Shown in pieces: positions 7,974 through 17,184 of a stretch of DNA of 64,000 bases. This stretch comes from JAPOKJ01 sp031421635 (GTDB taxonomy: Bacteria; Pseudomonadota; Gammaproteobacteria; Burkholderiales; Burkholderiaceae_E), in the NCBI GenBank assembly GCA_031421635.1, contig JANOPA010000044.1, positions 14,717 through 78,716 of the forward strand, in the 5' to 3' direction. Numbering within the stretch: the first letter of the stretch is position 1; each line of letters opens with the position of its first letter. A model generated the notes under the pieces. The model saw only the letters and a program-made list of their open reading frames with translations, was not told the origin of the DNA and searched no databases. Both the position numbers and the translations under genes were made by a program.

Positions 7974-9965
7974 CTAGAAATGAATTCCCTTCATCAATTG
8001 CTGCATCGCCATTTGATCCGCGCTCATCTGCGGCGCCTTCTCACTCTTGTCGCCTTTTGCAGCGGTCGAATCGGGGAACATACGGAAGGACGTGTTCATT
8101 ACAATCTGCATGATCTTTGGTAACAAAGCATGCATCACTTGTCCGGTAATTCCCAAGCGCGTTGCGATGCGTACTGGCTTGTACACCACGGCTTCGGAAA
8201 TCAAATCCGCAGCCTCCTCGGGCGCCAAAGTCGGCACATTGTTATAGAGCTTGGTCGGCGCAATCATGGGGGTACGCACCAGTGGCATATTAATTGTCGT
8301 AAAGGTGATGCCCATGTCCGCAAACTCACTCGAGGCGCAGCGCGTCCAGGCATCAAGCGCAGCTTTCGAGGCCACGTAGGCCGAAAAGCGCGGTGCGTTC
8401 GTCAACACACCAATTGACGAAATGTTGACGATATGACCCTTGCGCTTTTTCATCATCGCCGGCAACAGGCCCATCGTGGTGCGAACCGCGCCAAGATAAT
8501 TAAGTTGAATCGTGCGCTCCAAATCGTGGAAACGCTCAAAGCTGGACTCAATTCCGCGTCGAATCGAGCGACCTGCGTTATTAATCAGGAAGTCCACGCC
8601 GCCATAGGTCTCGACAATCCATTTGCACATTCGATCGCAATCCTGCATGTCGGCCAGATCAACCGCAAAGGTAACTAGCTTGCCGCCCGTAGCGGCGGCC
8701 ACCTCTTTGGCGGCCTCATCGAGTTTGTCCTGATCACGGCCACAAATTATCGTGGTCGCACCGGCTGCCACCATTTTGTGGGCACTGGCCAAGCCAATAC
8801 CGGACGAACCACCGGTGATTAACACCACCTTGCCATCCACAGCGCCTTTCAAGGTGCGATCAATAAACAGATCAGGATCAAGGTGACGCTCCCAGTAATC
8901 CCAAATAGTCCAGGCATAGTCGCCCAGTCGTGGGCAGGCAATCCCCGTACCTTTGAGCTGACTGAGGGTTTCGCGACAATCAAAACGAGTCGGATAATTG
9001 ACGAATTGCATCATGTCATCAGGCAGTCCCAAATCCTTCATCACGGCGTTACGCACACGGCGAACGGGTGTCAATGACATCAGGCCTTTCTTGACGCTTT
9101 TGGGAACAAAGCCAAATAGAGCGGCATTGACTCGAATGGACATCGTCGGCGCATGCGCAGCCTTGGCAAAGGTTTGAAGCACATCGCCAATGCGCATAGG
9201 CTCGGGATCTACCAAATGGAAGCATTTACCATCTTGACCTTTCGCGTGGCTCAAATGATCCATCGCATCCACCACAAAATCGACTGGAACGATATTGATG
9301 CGACCACCTTCTATACCGATGGTCGGCACCCAAGCGGGCAACATCTTGCGAAGGGTTTGAATCATTTTGAAGAAGTAGTACGGGCCGTCAACCTTATCCA
9401 TCTCACCGGTTTTGGAATCGCCCACCACTAAGCCAGGGCGATAAACTCGGATCGGCACCTTACATTCATCGCGAACAATTTTCTCACTCTCATGCTTGGT
9501 CGAAAAGTATGGGTGATCCAATCCTTCGGCCTCATCAAACATGTCCTCCCGCCACATGCCCTCGTACATGCCTGCGGCAGCGATCGAGGAAACATGATGG
9601 AAGCAACCCGCTTTGATTTGATTGGCAAATTGCACCACGTGTCGGGTACCTTCGACGTTGATACGCATTTGCGTCTCAGCATCTGCCTTCAGATCATAAA
9701 TGGCGGCCAAGTGGTAGAAATGCTTGAACTTGCCGTCAAGTTTCTTCCGCTCTGCGACCTTAATGCCCAAACCAGGCTCTCCAATATCGCCTTTTACCGC
9801 GACGGCACGATCAGCGCCTACGCCCCAATAGGCATAGAGAGGAGCCAGCTTTTCTTTGGCATCATCTCGAACTAAAAAATGTACGATCGTGCCTTTTCGC
9901 TCTAGCAGTTTCTTCACGAGTCGTTTGCCAATAAACCCTGTGGCACCGGTCACAAAATACGACAT
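7974..9965 (-). CDS. fatty acyl-CoA reductase, two-domain Marinobacter type
   Basis: A 663-residue fusion of two Rossmann modules. The N-terminal module (about 1-370) has GATGFIG at 7-13 and Y153-x3-K157, typical of thioester reductases. The C-terminal SDR module has GGSSGIG at 385-391, NNAG at 462-465 and Y530-x3-K534. The whole length aligns from memory with the roughly 660-residue fatty acyl-CoA reductase of Marinobacter (for example the segments GEMDKVDGPYYFFKMIQ, NIVPVDFVVDA and SSIGVLTNAPRFSAYV). Those enzymes reduce fatty acyl-CoA to alcohol with NADPH, feeding wax ester synthesis. A WS/DGAT and an acyl-CoA-binding protein occur 18-20 kb away. The ribosome site AAGGAGGAG precedes ATG; four 12-bp repeats lie just upstream. 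Confidence 0.9.
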   Translation of the reverse strand: MSYFVTGATGFIGKRLVKKLLERKGTIVHFLVRDDAKEKLAPLYAYWGVGADRAVAVKGDIGEPGLGIKVAERKKLDGKFKHFYHLAAIYDLKADAETQMRINVEGTRHVVQFANQIKAGCFHHVSSIAAAGMYEGMWREDMFDEAEGLDHPYFSTKHESEKIVRDECKVPIRVYRPGLVVGDSKTGEMDKVDGPYYFFKMIQTLRKMLPAWVPTIGIEGGRINIVPVDFVVDAMDHLSHAKGQDGKCFHLVDPEPMRIGDVLQTFAKAAHAPTMSIRVNAALFGFVPKSVKKGLMSLTPVRRVRNAVMKDLGLPDDMMQFVNYPTRFDCRETLSQLKGTGIACPRLGDYAWTIWDYWERHLDPDLFIDRTLKGAVDGKVVLITGGSSGIGLASAHKMVAAGATTIICGRDQDKLDEAAKEVAAATGGKLVTFAVDLADMQDCDRMCKWIVETYGGVDFLINNAGRSIRRGIESSFERFHDLERTIQLNYLGAVRTTMGLLPAMMKKRKGHIVNISSIGVLTNAPRFSAYVASKAALDAWTRCASSEFADMGITFTTINMPLVRTPMIAPTKLYNNVPTLAPEEAADLISEAVVYKPVRIATRLGITGQVMHALLPKIMQIVMNTSFRMFPDSTAAKGDKSEKAPQMSADQMAMQQLMKGIHF

Positions 9966-9980
9966 AGCTCCTCCTTGTTG

Positions 9981-10028
9981 TTAATCTTTACGTTAATTTT
10001 TACGTTAATTTTTACGTTAATTTTTATC
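9981..10028. repeat. 12-bp tandem repeat x4 upstream of the acyl-CoA reductase
   Basis: Four head-to-tail copies of TTAATTTTTACG (copy 1 has one change, TTAATCTTTACG; copy 4 ends TC). The array begins 16 bp upstream of the reductase start codon and abuts its ribosome site, on the side away from the phasin gene. Copy number could vary by slippage or the units could bind a regulator; neither can be shown here. Confidence 0.85.
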
Positions 10029-10243
10029 GGTAGACTTGAATAAGTGATAGATCATTCCATCAAGCTGAGAATGTTGCAAGTTAACCGCTAAATCAGGTAA
10101 ATTCCCAATTTTAGACCTGCCGCTCTAGGCTTAAAGCAGTCCGGCGCCGCTATTTAGTGTGCAAGCTCTAGGCCTCCGACCTACATTTCGCTATCACTTT
10201 CAGAGTGCATTCAAACAAACATGTTTTCTTAAGGAGCAAAACC

Positions 10244-10789
10244 ATGGTCAAGAAATTCAAACCTGCGGACGGTAAATTCGAAAAGCAGGCCGAGAAGCAA
10301 GCTGACAACAACATGCTGGCGAGCGCCATCAAGGAATCGGCTCAGCAAATTTGGCTGGCTGGCCTCGGCGCGTTCGCGAAGGCTCAAGCCGAAGGCGGCA
10401 AAGTATTTGAAACCCTGGTGACCGAAGGTATGAGTATTCAACGCAAAACCCGCTCCATGGCGGAAGAGAAATTAGGCGAAGTCACGGGTAAAGCCAGCAA
10501 AATGGCCGGCGAGTTTACGAAGCAGGCGAACGATTCTTGGGACAAACTAGAAAATGTATTCGAAGGCCGCGTCGAGCGCGCCCTCAGCCGTTTGGGTGTG
10601 CCGACCAATAAAGACATCCAAGCATTGATTGCTCGAGTTGACGCCCTCAATAGCAGCGTCAAGTCTTTGGGTGCCAAGCCAGCAGCGAGGGCAAAAGCGG
10701 CACCAGCCCGAGCAGCGACGGTTGTCAAAGCCGCCAAGAAGGCCACAGCGCCAGCCGCACGCAAGGCTCGTAAAGCGGCCGTCAAGTAA
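10244..10789 (+). CDS. phasin family protein (polyhydroxyalkanoate granule-associated, PhaI/PhaF type)
   Basis: A 181-residue protein. The N-terminal two thirds is amphipathic helix: QQIWLAGLGAFAKAQAEGGKVFETLVTEG, then TKQANDSWDKLENVFEGRVERALSRLGVPT, the PF05597 phasin pattern. The last 40 residues are a Lys/Ala/Pro histone-H1-like tail (for example AKAAPARAATVVKAAKKAT), as in PhaF-type phasins that bind both the granule and DNA. The ATG at 10244 is chosen because AAGGAG lies 8 nt upstream; a GTG at 10205 would add a poor 13-residue extension. It coats PHA granules and, through the tail, may tie them to the nucleoid. Confidence 0.92.
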   Translation: MVKKFKPADGKFEKQAEKQADNNMLASAIKESAQQIWLAGLGAFAKAQAEGGKVFETLVTEGMSIQRKTRSMAEEKLGEVTGKASKMAGEFTKQANDSWDKLENVFEGRVERALSRLGVPTNKDIQALIARVDALNSSVKSLGAKPAARAKAAPARAATVVKAAKKATAPAARKARKAAVK

Positions 10790-10843
10790 AGGCGAAGCGC
10801 TACGTCACGCTAACTCACTTGTGTTCTTAACAATCTTGACCTC

Positions 10844-12106
10844 GTGCCTCGTAAACGCTTAGAACTCAACCGGCCGAAAAAACCCGCCCAACCGAAGATC
10901 GGACTTGCCCTCGCCGGTGGCGGATTTTTAGGGGCTACCTATGAACTGGGCGCCTTAGCGGCGCTTTCCGAAGCGGTCGACGGCCTAGACCTTTGCAAGC
11001 TAGATAGCTATGTTGGGGTGAGTGCTGGTGGTTTTATCGCCGCCTGTTTGGCCAATGGCATCACCGTACACGAAATGGTGAGGATGTATGTTGAAGCGGA
11101 CGACGGGCCGGACTCATTTAATCCCGCCCGTTTACTGCATCTCGACTGGCCGGAGTTCCGGCAAGCAATCACCAAACTTCCGAGCAATCTCGCGGCCGGT
11201 GCGCAAGGAGGTTTTAGAGGCCTTAAGAGTGGCACACGAACCGCTGTTTGGCGAGCCGTTGAGAAAGGTCTGCGAAGCCTTCCGATCGGGCTTTTAGACT
11301 CAAGTAACCTTGAGGAAAAACTTTGCCAGCTATTCGAGAAGAGAGGGCGCAGCAACGACTTTCGAAATCTCAAGACCACGCTTCGTATCGTCGCCACGGA
11401 TGTTGAACTCGGCGAACCGGTTGAGTTTGGGTCAGCAGGACACGACTTGGTTGGCATTGCCAAAGCAGTGTCCGCTTCAAGTGCCGTACCGGGCCTGTTC
11501 AAGCCCGTCATCATTGATGGCAGATCTTATGTCGACGGTGCGCTCACTAAGACTTTGCATGCCTCGGTCGCTCTGAATCAGGGTGCCAAGCTCGTCTTAT
11601 GCGTCAACCCTTTGGTACCTTACGGAGGTCACCGCAACGAGCATCGTGAGGACGGCAATTCCGTGACGGCTAGCCTGGGCACAGTGCTCCGCCAGACCAT
11701 ACGCACAGTGATTCGTTCACGGATGTCAGTCGGCCTCGAGAAATACAAGATAACGCATCCTGACGCAAAGATTGTCCTCCTTGAGCCTAGCCGCCTGGAC
11801 GCGGATACGTTCTTCACCGATATTTTTAGCCTGTCGGGGCGCAGGCGTTTATGCGAACATGCCTACCTCAGTACCAGGGCCGATTTACTCAATCGTTATG
11901 AGGAGCTTGCGCCGAGCTTTGTGAAGGTGGGTCTGCGCCTGAATCGCGAAATTCTTCAGCAAGAGAACCTAAGCTTGGTCCGTGCAGATCGCAGCCAAGA
12001 TCAGGCTTGGGTGTCTAAAGGTAAACTAGGACGGGCACAAAAAGAGCTCATCCTATCCCTAGATGATCTCCAACGACACTTGAGGTTACGCAAACTCATG
12101 GCCTAA
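10844..12106 (+). CDS. patatin-like phospholipase
   Basis: A 420-residue patatin-fold hydrolase. It carries the oxyanion-hole loop LALAGGGFLGA (21-31), the nucleophile elbow GVSAG with Ser60, and the catalytic Asp231 in YVDGAL, so the Ser-Asp dyad is intact. There is no signal peptide; a basic start (MPRKRLELNRPKK) suggests a cytoplasmic or membrane-surface location. The start is a GTG 54 bp after the phasin stop without a strong ribosome site. Patatins hydrolyse acyl esters, and some PHA-granule depolymerases have this fold. Co-orientation with the phasin gene makes a role on storage granules possible but unproven. Confidence 0.88.
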   Translation: MPRKRLELNRPKKPAQPKIGLALAGGGFLGATYELGALAALSEAVDGLDLCKLDSYVGVSAGGFIAACLANGITVHEMVRMYVEADDGPDSFNPARLLHLDWPEFRQAITKLPSNLAAGAQGGFRGLKSGTRTAVWRAVEKGLRSLPIGLLDSSNLEEKLCQLFEKRGRSNDFRNLKTTLRIVATDVELGEPVEFGSAGHDLVGIAKAVSASSAVPGLFKPVIIDGRSYVDGALTKTLHASVALNQGAKLVLCVNPLVPYGGHRNEHREDGNSVTASLGTVLRQTIRTVIRSRMSVGLEKYKITHPDAKIVLLEPSRLDADTFFTDIFSLSGRRRLCEHAYLSTRADLLNRYEELAPSFVKVGLRLNREILQQENLSLVRADRSQDQAWVSKGKLGRAQKELILSLDDLQRHLRLRKLMA

Positions 12107-12241
12107 AGCTCGGCCTCAAGAACCGGCAAGCTCGCTGGCCAATGGGAGCGAATCGGTGTCATTTGTTTTTGGAAGCCTTATGTACTTTAAAGGCTCGGGG
12201 TGTTGTAGACTCTCGCTCACCAAAGGTTTCCCGGAGCAGGC

Positions 12242-12907
12242 ATGCAACGCAAGCCACCACGCCGTACACGCGAGCGTATTCTCGAGCTTTCACTACGTTT
12301 GTTTAATGATCTTGGCGAGCCCAATGTCACGACTAGCGCTATTGCTGACGAGATGAACATTAGTCCCGGCAATCTTTACTATCATTTTCGAAACAAAGAG
12401 GACATTGTTGACGGTCTCTTCGAGCAGTTCGAGCGTGACATCGACGACCTGCTCGATGCCCCCCTCAAAAGAGAAATCAACTTCGAAGATGCGTGGCTGT
12501 TTTTGCATTTGCTGTTCGAAGCCATTTGGAAACATCGCTTCATCTACCGCGACTTAAACGATTTGCTTTCCAAAAATCGTAAGCTGGAAGTTCACTTTAG
12601 AACCATCGTAGAGCGTAAAACCAAGGCGGCCCACGCGCTCTGTTCAGCCCTCGCCAAATCCGGTGAAATGGAAGCCAATCCAAAAGAGATTGAGGCGCTG
12701 TCCACCAATATGGTGGTGGTCACAACCTACTGGCTTTCATTCGAATACATCCGTAATGCCCGTCGCTTCAACGAGCAGGTTTACCAAAGTCAGGCAATGG
12801 CCCGCGGTGCATTTCAGGTACTTTCCTTGGTGGCCCCCTATCTCTCGGAGAACGGACGAGCCCTGTTCAATAAGCTCGCCCAGGAGTATTTAGTCGGGCA
12901 AACCTAA
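12242..12907 (+). CDS. TetR/AcrR family transcriptional regulator
   Basis: A 221-residue repressor-type protein. The N-terminal helix-turn-helix is TRERILELSLRLFNDLGEPNVTTSAIADEMNISPGNLYYHFRNKEDIV, a canonical TetR domain. The C-terminal ligand domain (IWKHRFIYRDLNDLLSKNRKLEVHF) resembles a TetR subgroup common in Burkholderiales. It stands alone, 135 bp after the patatin gene and convergent with the tandem AAA ATPase gene. Its target is unknown; the nearby lipid and PHA genes are candidates because TetR proteins often sense acyl-CoA. Confidence 0.92.
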   Translation: MQRKPPRRTRERILELSLRLFNDLGEPNVTTSAIADEMNISPGNLYYHFRNKEDIVDGLFEQFERDIDDLLDAPLKREINFEDAWLFLHLLFEAIWKHRFIYRDLNDLLSKNRKLEVHFRTIVERKTKAAHALCSALAKSGEMEANPKEIEALSTNMVVVTTYWLSFEYIRNARRFNEQVYQSQAMARGAFQVLSLVAPYLSENGRALFNKLAQEYLVGQT

Positions 12908-12916
12908 TTCACCCTA

Positions 12917-15244
12917 TTAATGAACAAACCCGATAGGTTTGCTGAACTTCACATCAGCCTTCACCCCATGCTCCTTCTCGAGTTGCTCAATAAACTGCAC
13001 CGGATCGGGCTTCTCATCGAACAGAACGTACTGGCGCTTCACTGCTGCAAAGTCGCCCGGGGCCAACATCTCCATTTTGGCAATTCGGGCCTTTAAGGCA
13101 TCGCTAAAGCCTTCGTCATCACCACACAAAGCTTCATTAATAAACATCTGTTGCCGTTGTTCAGCATTTAACGGTAAAAATTTCAGTTTGAAGGCGAAAC
13201 GGCGTAGCGCCGCTTCATCGATGCGGTCGAACAAGTTGGTTGTACAAATAAAGATGCCATCAAAACGCTCCATGCCTTGCAGCATTTCATTGACTTCACT
13301 GATTTCGTAATTGCGCACCGCCATCTGTCGATTCTGCAAAAAGCTATCCGCTTCGTCCAAGAGTAGTACCGCTCCTTCACGTTTGGCGTCGGCAAACATC
13401 TGTGCCATTTGTTGCTCAGTTTCACCGACGTACTTGCTCATCAAATCACTAGCCCGTTTGATCATCAAAGGCTTTTCAATCGACTTGGCAATATGTTCGG
13501 CCAAAGCCGTTTTGCCAGTACCTGGCAGGCCGTAAAAGCACAGGCTGGCGCGCGGACGAGCCTTGAGCGAGGTAATGATTTTTTCAACAGAATGCTTGGT
13601 CTCCACATTGAGCAAGCCCAAGTCGTAGCTGGTGACATTCACTCGGAAGTCATCAGCGGCTTCCTTAGTACCCAAGGCCTTGTCACTGCGCTGCAGTTGT
13701 AGCTCGATTAGGGCTTCAATCGGCTCGTCAATTGCACGCCGTGTCAAGCGCGCAAAACGGGCCGCGGATTGGATTTGCGCTGGTGTCACCGTCTTGCGGG
13801 CAGCAATTTTTGTGACAAACTCTTCGCTTACGCCAAGATCTGCCAAGCACTTGCGGGCAATGTTTTCACGCACGCGCTGTGGTGGGTTCGCAAGCTCCAT
13901 TGGATACTGAAAACGTCGCCGATAGGCCGGATCGATTTGACCAATTGAGTTAGAGATCCAAATCGTCGGGACAGGGTTTTGCTCAAGTGTCTGATTTACC
14001 CAAGCCTTACCGTTGACCGAGCCACGGGCTTCCTCGGACTGAAACAATCCAGCCAATTCAGTGCCAATGGGCGGAAATACATCTTCAACTTCGTCAAACA
14101 AGATAGCAGCTTTCGAGCGCCCTTTGAGGAAGGCCTGAGACACCTGTAGAGAACGGTAACGCTCCTTGCCGGACAAGCTATTGCCGTCCTTGTCGAGGCA
14201 ATCGACTTCATAAAGTTCTAAGCCCGCCTTCTTGGCGAGTAACTTGGCAAACTCGGTCTTGCCAGTTCCGGGTGGACCGTAAAGAAGTACATTGATCCCT
14301 TTCTCGTGTCCCGCGGCGGCCGCTTCCATCAAGGCCACGACGTAACGCAAGTCATCGCCGACATGCGGAAAATCTTCCATTGAAAGATGAGTCTCGCCGG
14401 CCGGCCGGGTAAACGCGGCCATCATCGAGGACTCATTGCGATACTCAGCGGTTAAGACGCCGAGTAGTTTGTCAGAGACTCGCATCAGGTCGCCCAGGTC
14501 GGTGATGGAATGCTCAGCGATAGGCGTTTCGATCAGACCAAGGATTTCTAGGCGCCCACCAGACTTGAGCGCAGCGCCCACTTCGGAAGGATTGAGATTT
14601 AGGATTTGCGCGAGCATTCCGTAAGCTTCCTGAGCGCTGGAGGCCTTGCAATCAACTAGCACCGGACGCAGGTCGCGTTGATGCTTGCACTGTGCTGCAT
14701 GCATCAAAAGAGAACGCTCGCAGTCCGAAAGGCCGAGCACCGCGCTTAACATGTCAATATTTTCGACAAGTCTGATGCGCGATTTGGCCAGACGAGTGTC
14801 GAGGCTTTGGATCGTGCTTTGGAAGACTTGCAGCATTTCCTTGGCGTAAAGTTTGACGAACTCATCCAAGTAGTAATAGAAAGAGCTGTCGTCATACAGG
14901 CCATTCCAAGAACCATGGCGGAGCATGAAATCTTCAGCCACCAGCTTTGACGAGTCAGCCCAAGCGGGCGCTTCGGCGCAGCGCTTTGTGACAAAGTCCT
15001 TTAATTTCAAAAATATCGGCTCAGGCCAGCATAAATAACGCCCTGTTAAGGTAATAACGTTATTAATGTCACGACGCAAATTGAATTTCGGGCCTAGGGC
15101 AACCACCGTACGCAATGCAAAACGGGTGCACGCTAAATCCAGGGGACCAGCGAACTCAATGGCGCCCGAGATGAACAGTTTTTCGCCCGCTGGCCCAAAG
15201 GCTATCTGGCTGGAACTGGGTGACTTAACCGAATCAATCTTCAT
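12917..15244 (-). CDS. tandem AAA+ ATPase (CDC48-like architecture)
   Basis: About 775 residues with two AAA+ domains. The first has Walker A GPPGTGKT near residue 320 and Walker B ILFDEVED; the second has GLPGTGKT near residue 570, the pore-like segment MSKYVGETE, Walker B LLLDEADSFLQNR and sensor-1 FICTTN. The N-terminal 270 residues are helical with no family I recognise. Two complete ATPase sites suggest a hexameric unfoldase or remodeler, but no protease or partner gene is adjacent. The ATG at 15244 is chosen because GGAG lies 8 nt upstream; an in-frame start 39 bp earlier lacks this. Substrate unknown. Confidence 0.85.
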   Translation of the reverse strand: MKIDSVKSPSSSQIAFGPAGEKLFISGAIEFAGPLDLACTRFALRTVVALGPKFNLRRDINNVITLTGRYLCWPEPIFLKLKDFVTKRCAEAPAWADSSKLVAEDFMLRHGSWNGLYDDSSFYYYLDEFVKLYAKEMLQVFQSTIQSLDTRLAKSRIRLVENIDMLSAVLGLSDCERSLLMHAAQCKHQRDLRPVLVDCKASSAQEAYGMLAQILNLNPSEVGAALKSGGRLEILGLIETPIAEHSITDLGDLMRVSDKLLGVLTAEYRNESSMMAAFTRPAGETHLSMEDFPHVGDDLRYVVALMEAAAAGHEKGINVLLYGPPGTGKTEFAKLLAKKAGLELYEVDCLDKDGNSLSGKERYRSLQVSQAFLKGRSKAAILFDEVEDVFPPIGTELAGLFQSEEARGSVNGKAWVNQTLEQNPVPTIWISNSIGQIDPAYRRRFQYPMELANPPQRVRENIARKCLADLGVSEEFVTKIAARKTVTPAQIQSAARFARLTRRAIDEPIEALIELQLQRSDKALGTKEAADDFRVNVTSYDLGLLNVETKHSVEKIITSLKARPRASLCFYGLPGTGKTALAEHIAKSIEKPLMIKRASDLMSKYVGETEQQMAQMFADAKREGAVLLLDEADSFLQNRQMAVRNYEISEVNEMLQGMERFDGIFICTTNLFDRIDEAALRRFAFKLKFLPLNAEQRQQMFINEALCGDDEGFSDALKARIAKMEMLAPGDFAAVKRQYVLFDEKPDPVQFIEQLEKEHGVKADVKFSKPIGFVH

Positions 15245-15371
15245 TTGACGCTCCGTGGAGTTCGGATGGAGACCATAAAACACGGCCTGACATCGCTTAA
15301 AACGTACCTTAACCTGATGGGATGACAGGATGCAAGAAGCGGGCCAACAATAGTTTCATTTGCAACGAACA

Positions 15372-15403
15372 CTGTATACAGAGTTCAAAATTCGCTTTAT
15401 AAT
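15372..15403 (+). promoter_or_regulatory. promoter with overlapping palindromic operator for the GntR gene
   Basis: A perfect -10 TATAAT at 15398-15403 sits 17 bp from TATACA (15375-15380), which overlaps the 10-bp palindrome CTGTATACAG (15372-15381). GntR/FCD regulators often bind short palindromes with a TGTATACA core, so this is a plausible autoregulatory operator. The binding itself is inferred. Confidence 0.55.
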
Positions 15404-15493
15404 CACCAAAAATACGTTTCTTGTCTCGCATTGAGTTCTCTCTGTCCACATGCCTTTAGACGCGCAATTTTCGTAAAACTAACCATTCTTGTA

Positions 15494-16174
15494 ATGACAG
15501 CTCTCAGCCAAATTTCCGTTCAACCTGATTTGCTGGAAAGGATCCACGCCGCCTTGGTCGAGGCGATTTGCACCGGCGAGCTAACGCCTGGCGAGCGCAT
15601 TACCCAAGAGCAATTGGCTGAGCGTCTCGGGGTGTCGAGGCAGCCAGTGATTCAGGCTTTACTACTCCTCAAGAACCAAGGTTTGATCGTCGACACCGAC
15701 AATCGACGCGGCATGTTGATCGCCCCCCTTAATGCTGAATTTGTAGGCCACCTGTATAAATTGCGAGCATCGCTCGATAGCCTTGCCGCCAAGCTCGCCT
15801 CCGGAAATCGCCATCCTGACTTGAAAAGCGAAGGTAACCTGCTCATTGAGCGCGGCAAAAAATCCGCGGCCAGTGGCAGTTTGAGCGATGTCGTCCAAGC
15901 CGATCTCGCCTTTCACGACTTTATTTATCGCGCCAGTGGTAACCCGCTATTGATCGAATCGGCGAAACTACATTGGCACCACACGCGACGCGCCATGTCC
16001 TGGTATCTCAAGCAAGCCTCGGCCATGCGACCGGTTTGGGTGGAACATCAACAAATTCTTAATGCCGTGATTGCCGGCGATGGACGAGCTGCTGAACGTC
16101 TATCACGCCGTCATGCCGAAGATTCAATTAATGTTTTGTTCTCCAGCTTTCTGGCTGCGGAACAAGTGGCCTAA
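15494..16174 (+). CDS. GntR family transcriptional regulator (FCD/FadR subfamily)
   Basis: About 226 residues. The winged helix-turn-helix is ERIHAALVEAICTGELTPGERITQEQLAERLGVSRQPVIQALLLL, and the helical C-terminal FCD domain includes LYKLRASLDSLAAKLA, DLAFHDFIYRASGNPLLIES and the metal-ligand-type His residues. FCD regulators usually sense small organic acids and control a neighbouring catabolic operon. The ATG at 15494 is chosen; an in-frame TTG at 15431 would add 21 residues unlike the family. Only 17 bp separate its stop from the PhyH gene, so it is probably cotranscribed with and controls the following two genes. Confidence 0.92.
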   Translation: MTALSQISVQPDLLERIHAALVEAICTGELTPGERITQEQLAERLGVSRQPVIQALLLLKNQGLIVDTDNRRGMLIAPLNAEFVGHLYKLRASLDSLAAKLASGNRHPDLKSEGNLLIERGKKSAASGSLSDVVQADLAFHDFIYRASGNPLLIESAKLHWHHTRRAMSWYLKQASAMRPVWVEHQQILNAVIAGDGRAAERLSRRHAEDSINVLFSSFLAAEQVA

Positions 16175-16191
16175 TTTCTGAAGGAGATCGT

Positions 16192-17100
16192 ATGAAACTC
16201 ACCCCAGCTCAACTCGCACAATTCGACCGCGAAGGTTACTTGTTTTTTCCCTCGATGTTTTCTGAGGTTGAAATGCAAGTCCTGCTCAAAGAAGTTCCCA
16301 ACATTTACTCAGAATTTCGTCCAGAAATTGTTAGGGAGCTTGACGGCAAAACGCCACGCACTAGTTTCGCCGCACATACCTACAACGAAGCCTTCGCCAA
16401 GCTCGGACGTCACCCGAGATTGGTCGAACCTGTAGAGCAGTTGCTTGACGAAGAGGTCTACATGCATCAGTTCAAGATCAATGGCAAGCAAGCTTTTGAT
16501 GGCGACGTCTGGCAATGGCACCAGGACTATGGCACCTGGCAGCGCGATGACGGCATGCCTGAGGCACGCGCCATGAACATTGCCGTGTTCTTAGATGACG
16601 TGAACGAATTCAATGGGCCGCTTTACTTCATCCCTAATTCACATCGAGAAGGCGTCGTCGCCGCAGGCCACGATTTGAAGACCACGAGCTATCCGCTTTG
16701 GACCTTGGATCATGGCAAAGTCAAAGAGCTTGTCGACAAGGGAGGCATCGTGGCCCCAAAAGGACTGAAAGGTTCAATGATCATGTTCCATGGCTGCCTT
16801 GTACACGGCTCACCGTCCAATATGAGTCCCTGGAACCGCGTCATTGTGTATCTAACTTTGTGCGCAAAATCGAACCATATCGTTCAATACAAGCGCCCGC
16901 CCTATATCGCACATCGCAACTTCACACCGATTCAAAAGCTCTCCGACAATTGCCTGTTGGACAGCTCGACCAAAGGCCTGCCTTGGCCGGGCCATGAGAC
17001 CGATGAGGAAGCGATGCGCTCGGAAGCCGCGCCCAAGGTATGGACCGCAGAAGTGGCTAAAGAACAAGACGCCAAGATGCCGATGTCCGCATCACTTTGA
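16192..17100 (+). CDS. phytanoyl-CoA dioxygenase (PhyH) family protein
   Basis: A 302-residue Fe(II)/2-oxoglutarate-dependent oxygenase. The metal triad is visible as H110-x-D112 (WQWHQDYGTW) and His205 in MFHGCLVHGSPSN, with Arg216 positioned to bind 2-oxoglutarate. NGPLYFIPNSHREG is the conserved strand before the second half of the jelly roll. GAAGGAGATCGT gives an excellent ribosome site. The enzyme hydroxylates or cleaves a small substrate; in this family that ranges from phytanoyl-CoA to ectoine and phosphonates. Pairing with a GntR regulator and a SAF-domain dehydrogenase points to catabolism of a small acid, identity unknown. Confidence 0.88.
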   Translation: MKLTPAQLAQFDREGYLFFPSMFSEVEMQVLLKEVPNIYSEFRPEIVRELDGKTPRTSFAAHTYNEAFAKLGRHPRLVEPVEQLLDEEVYMHQFKINGKQAFDGDVWQWHQDYGTWQRDDGMPEARAMNIAVFLDDVNEFNGPLYFIPNSHREGVVAAGHDLKTTSYPLWTLDHGKVKELVDKGGIVAPKGLKGSMIMFHGCLVHGSPSNMSPWNRVIVYLTLCAKSNHIVQYKRPPYIAHRNFTPIQKLSDNCLLDSSTKGLPWPGHETDEEAMRSEAAPKVWTAEVAKEQDAKMPMSASL

Positions 17101-17184
17101 GAAACTATATTAAAAGCGCCTTCAGACGGTCATTGAAGTTTGAAATCAATTTGATTCAAACGCCTCTCTAAAAAGTAAATTTGC

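Noticed and set aside
9981..10028. Repeat array considered as a CRISPR
   Set aside because: Units are only 12 bp, directly adjacent with no spacers, and no cas genes are present.
10205..10243. Longer phasin start at a GTG
   Set aside because: The AAGGAG ribosome site is placed for ATG 10244 and the extra residues do not look like a phasin N-terminus.
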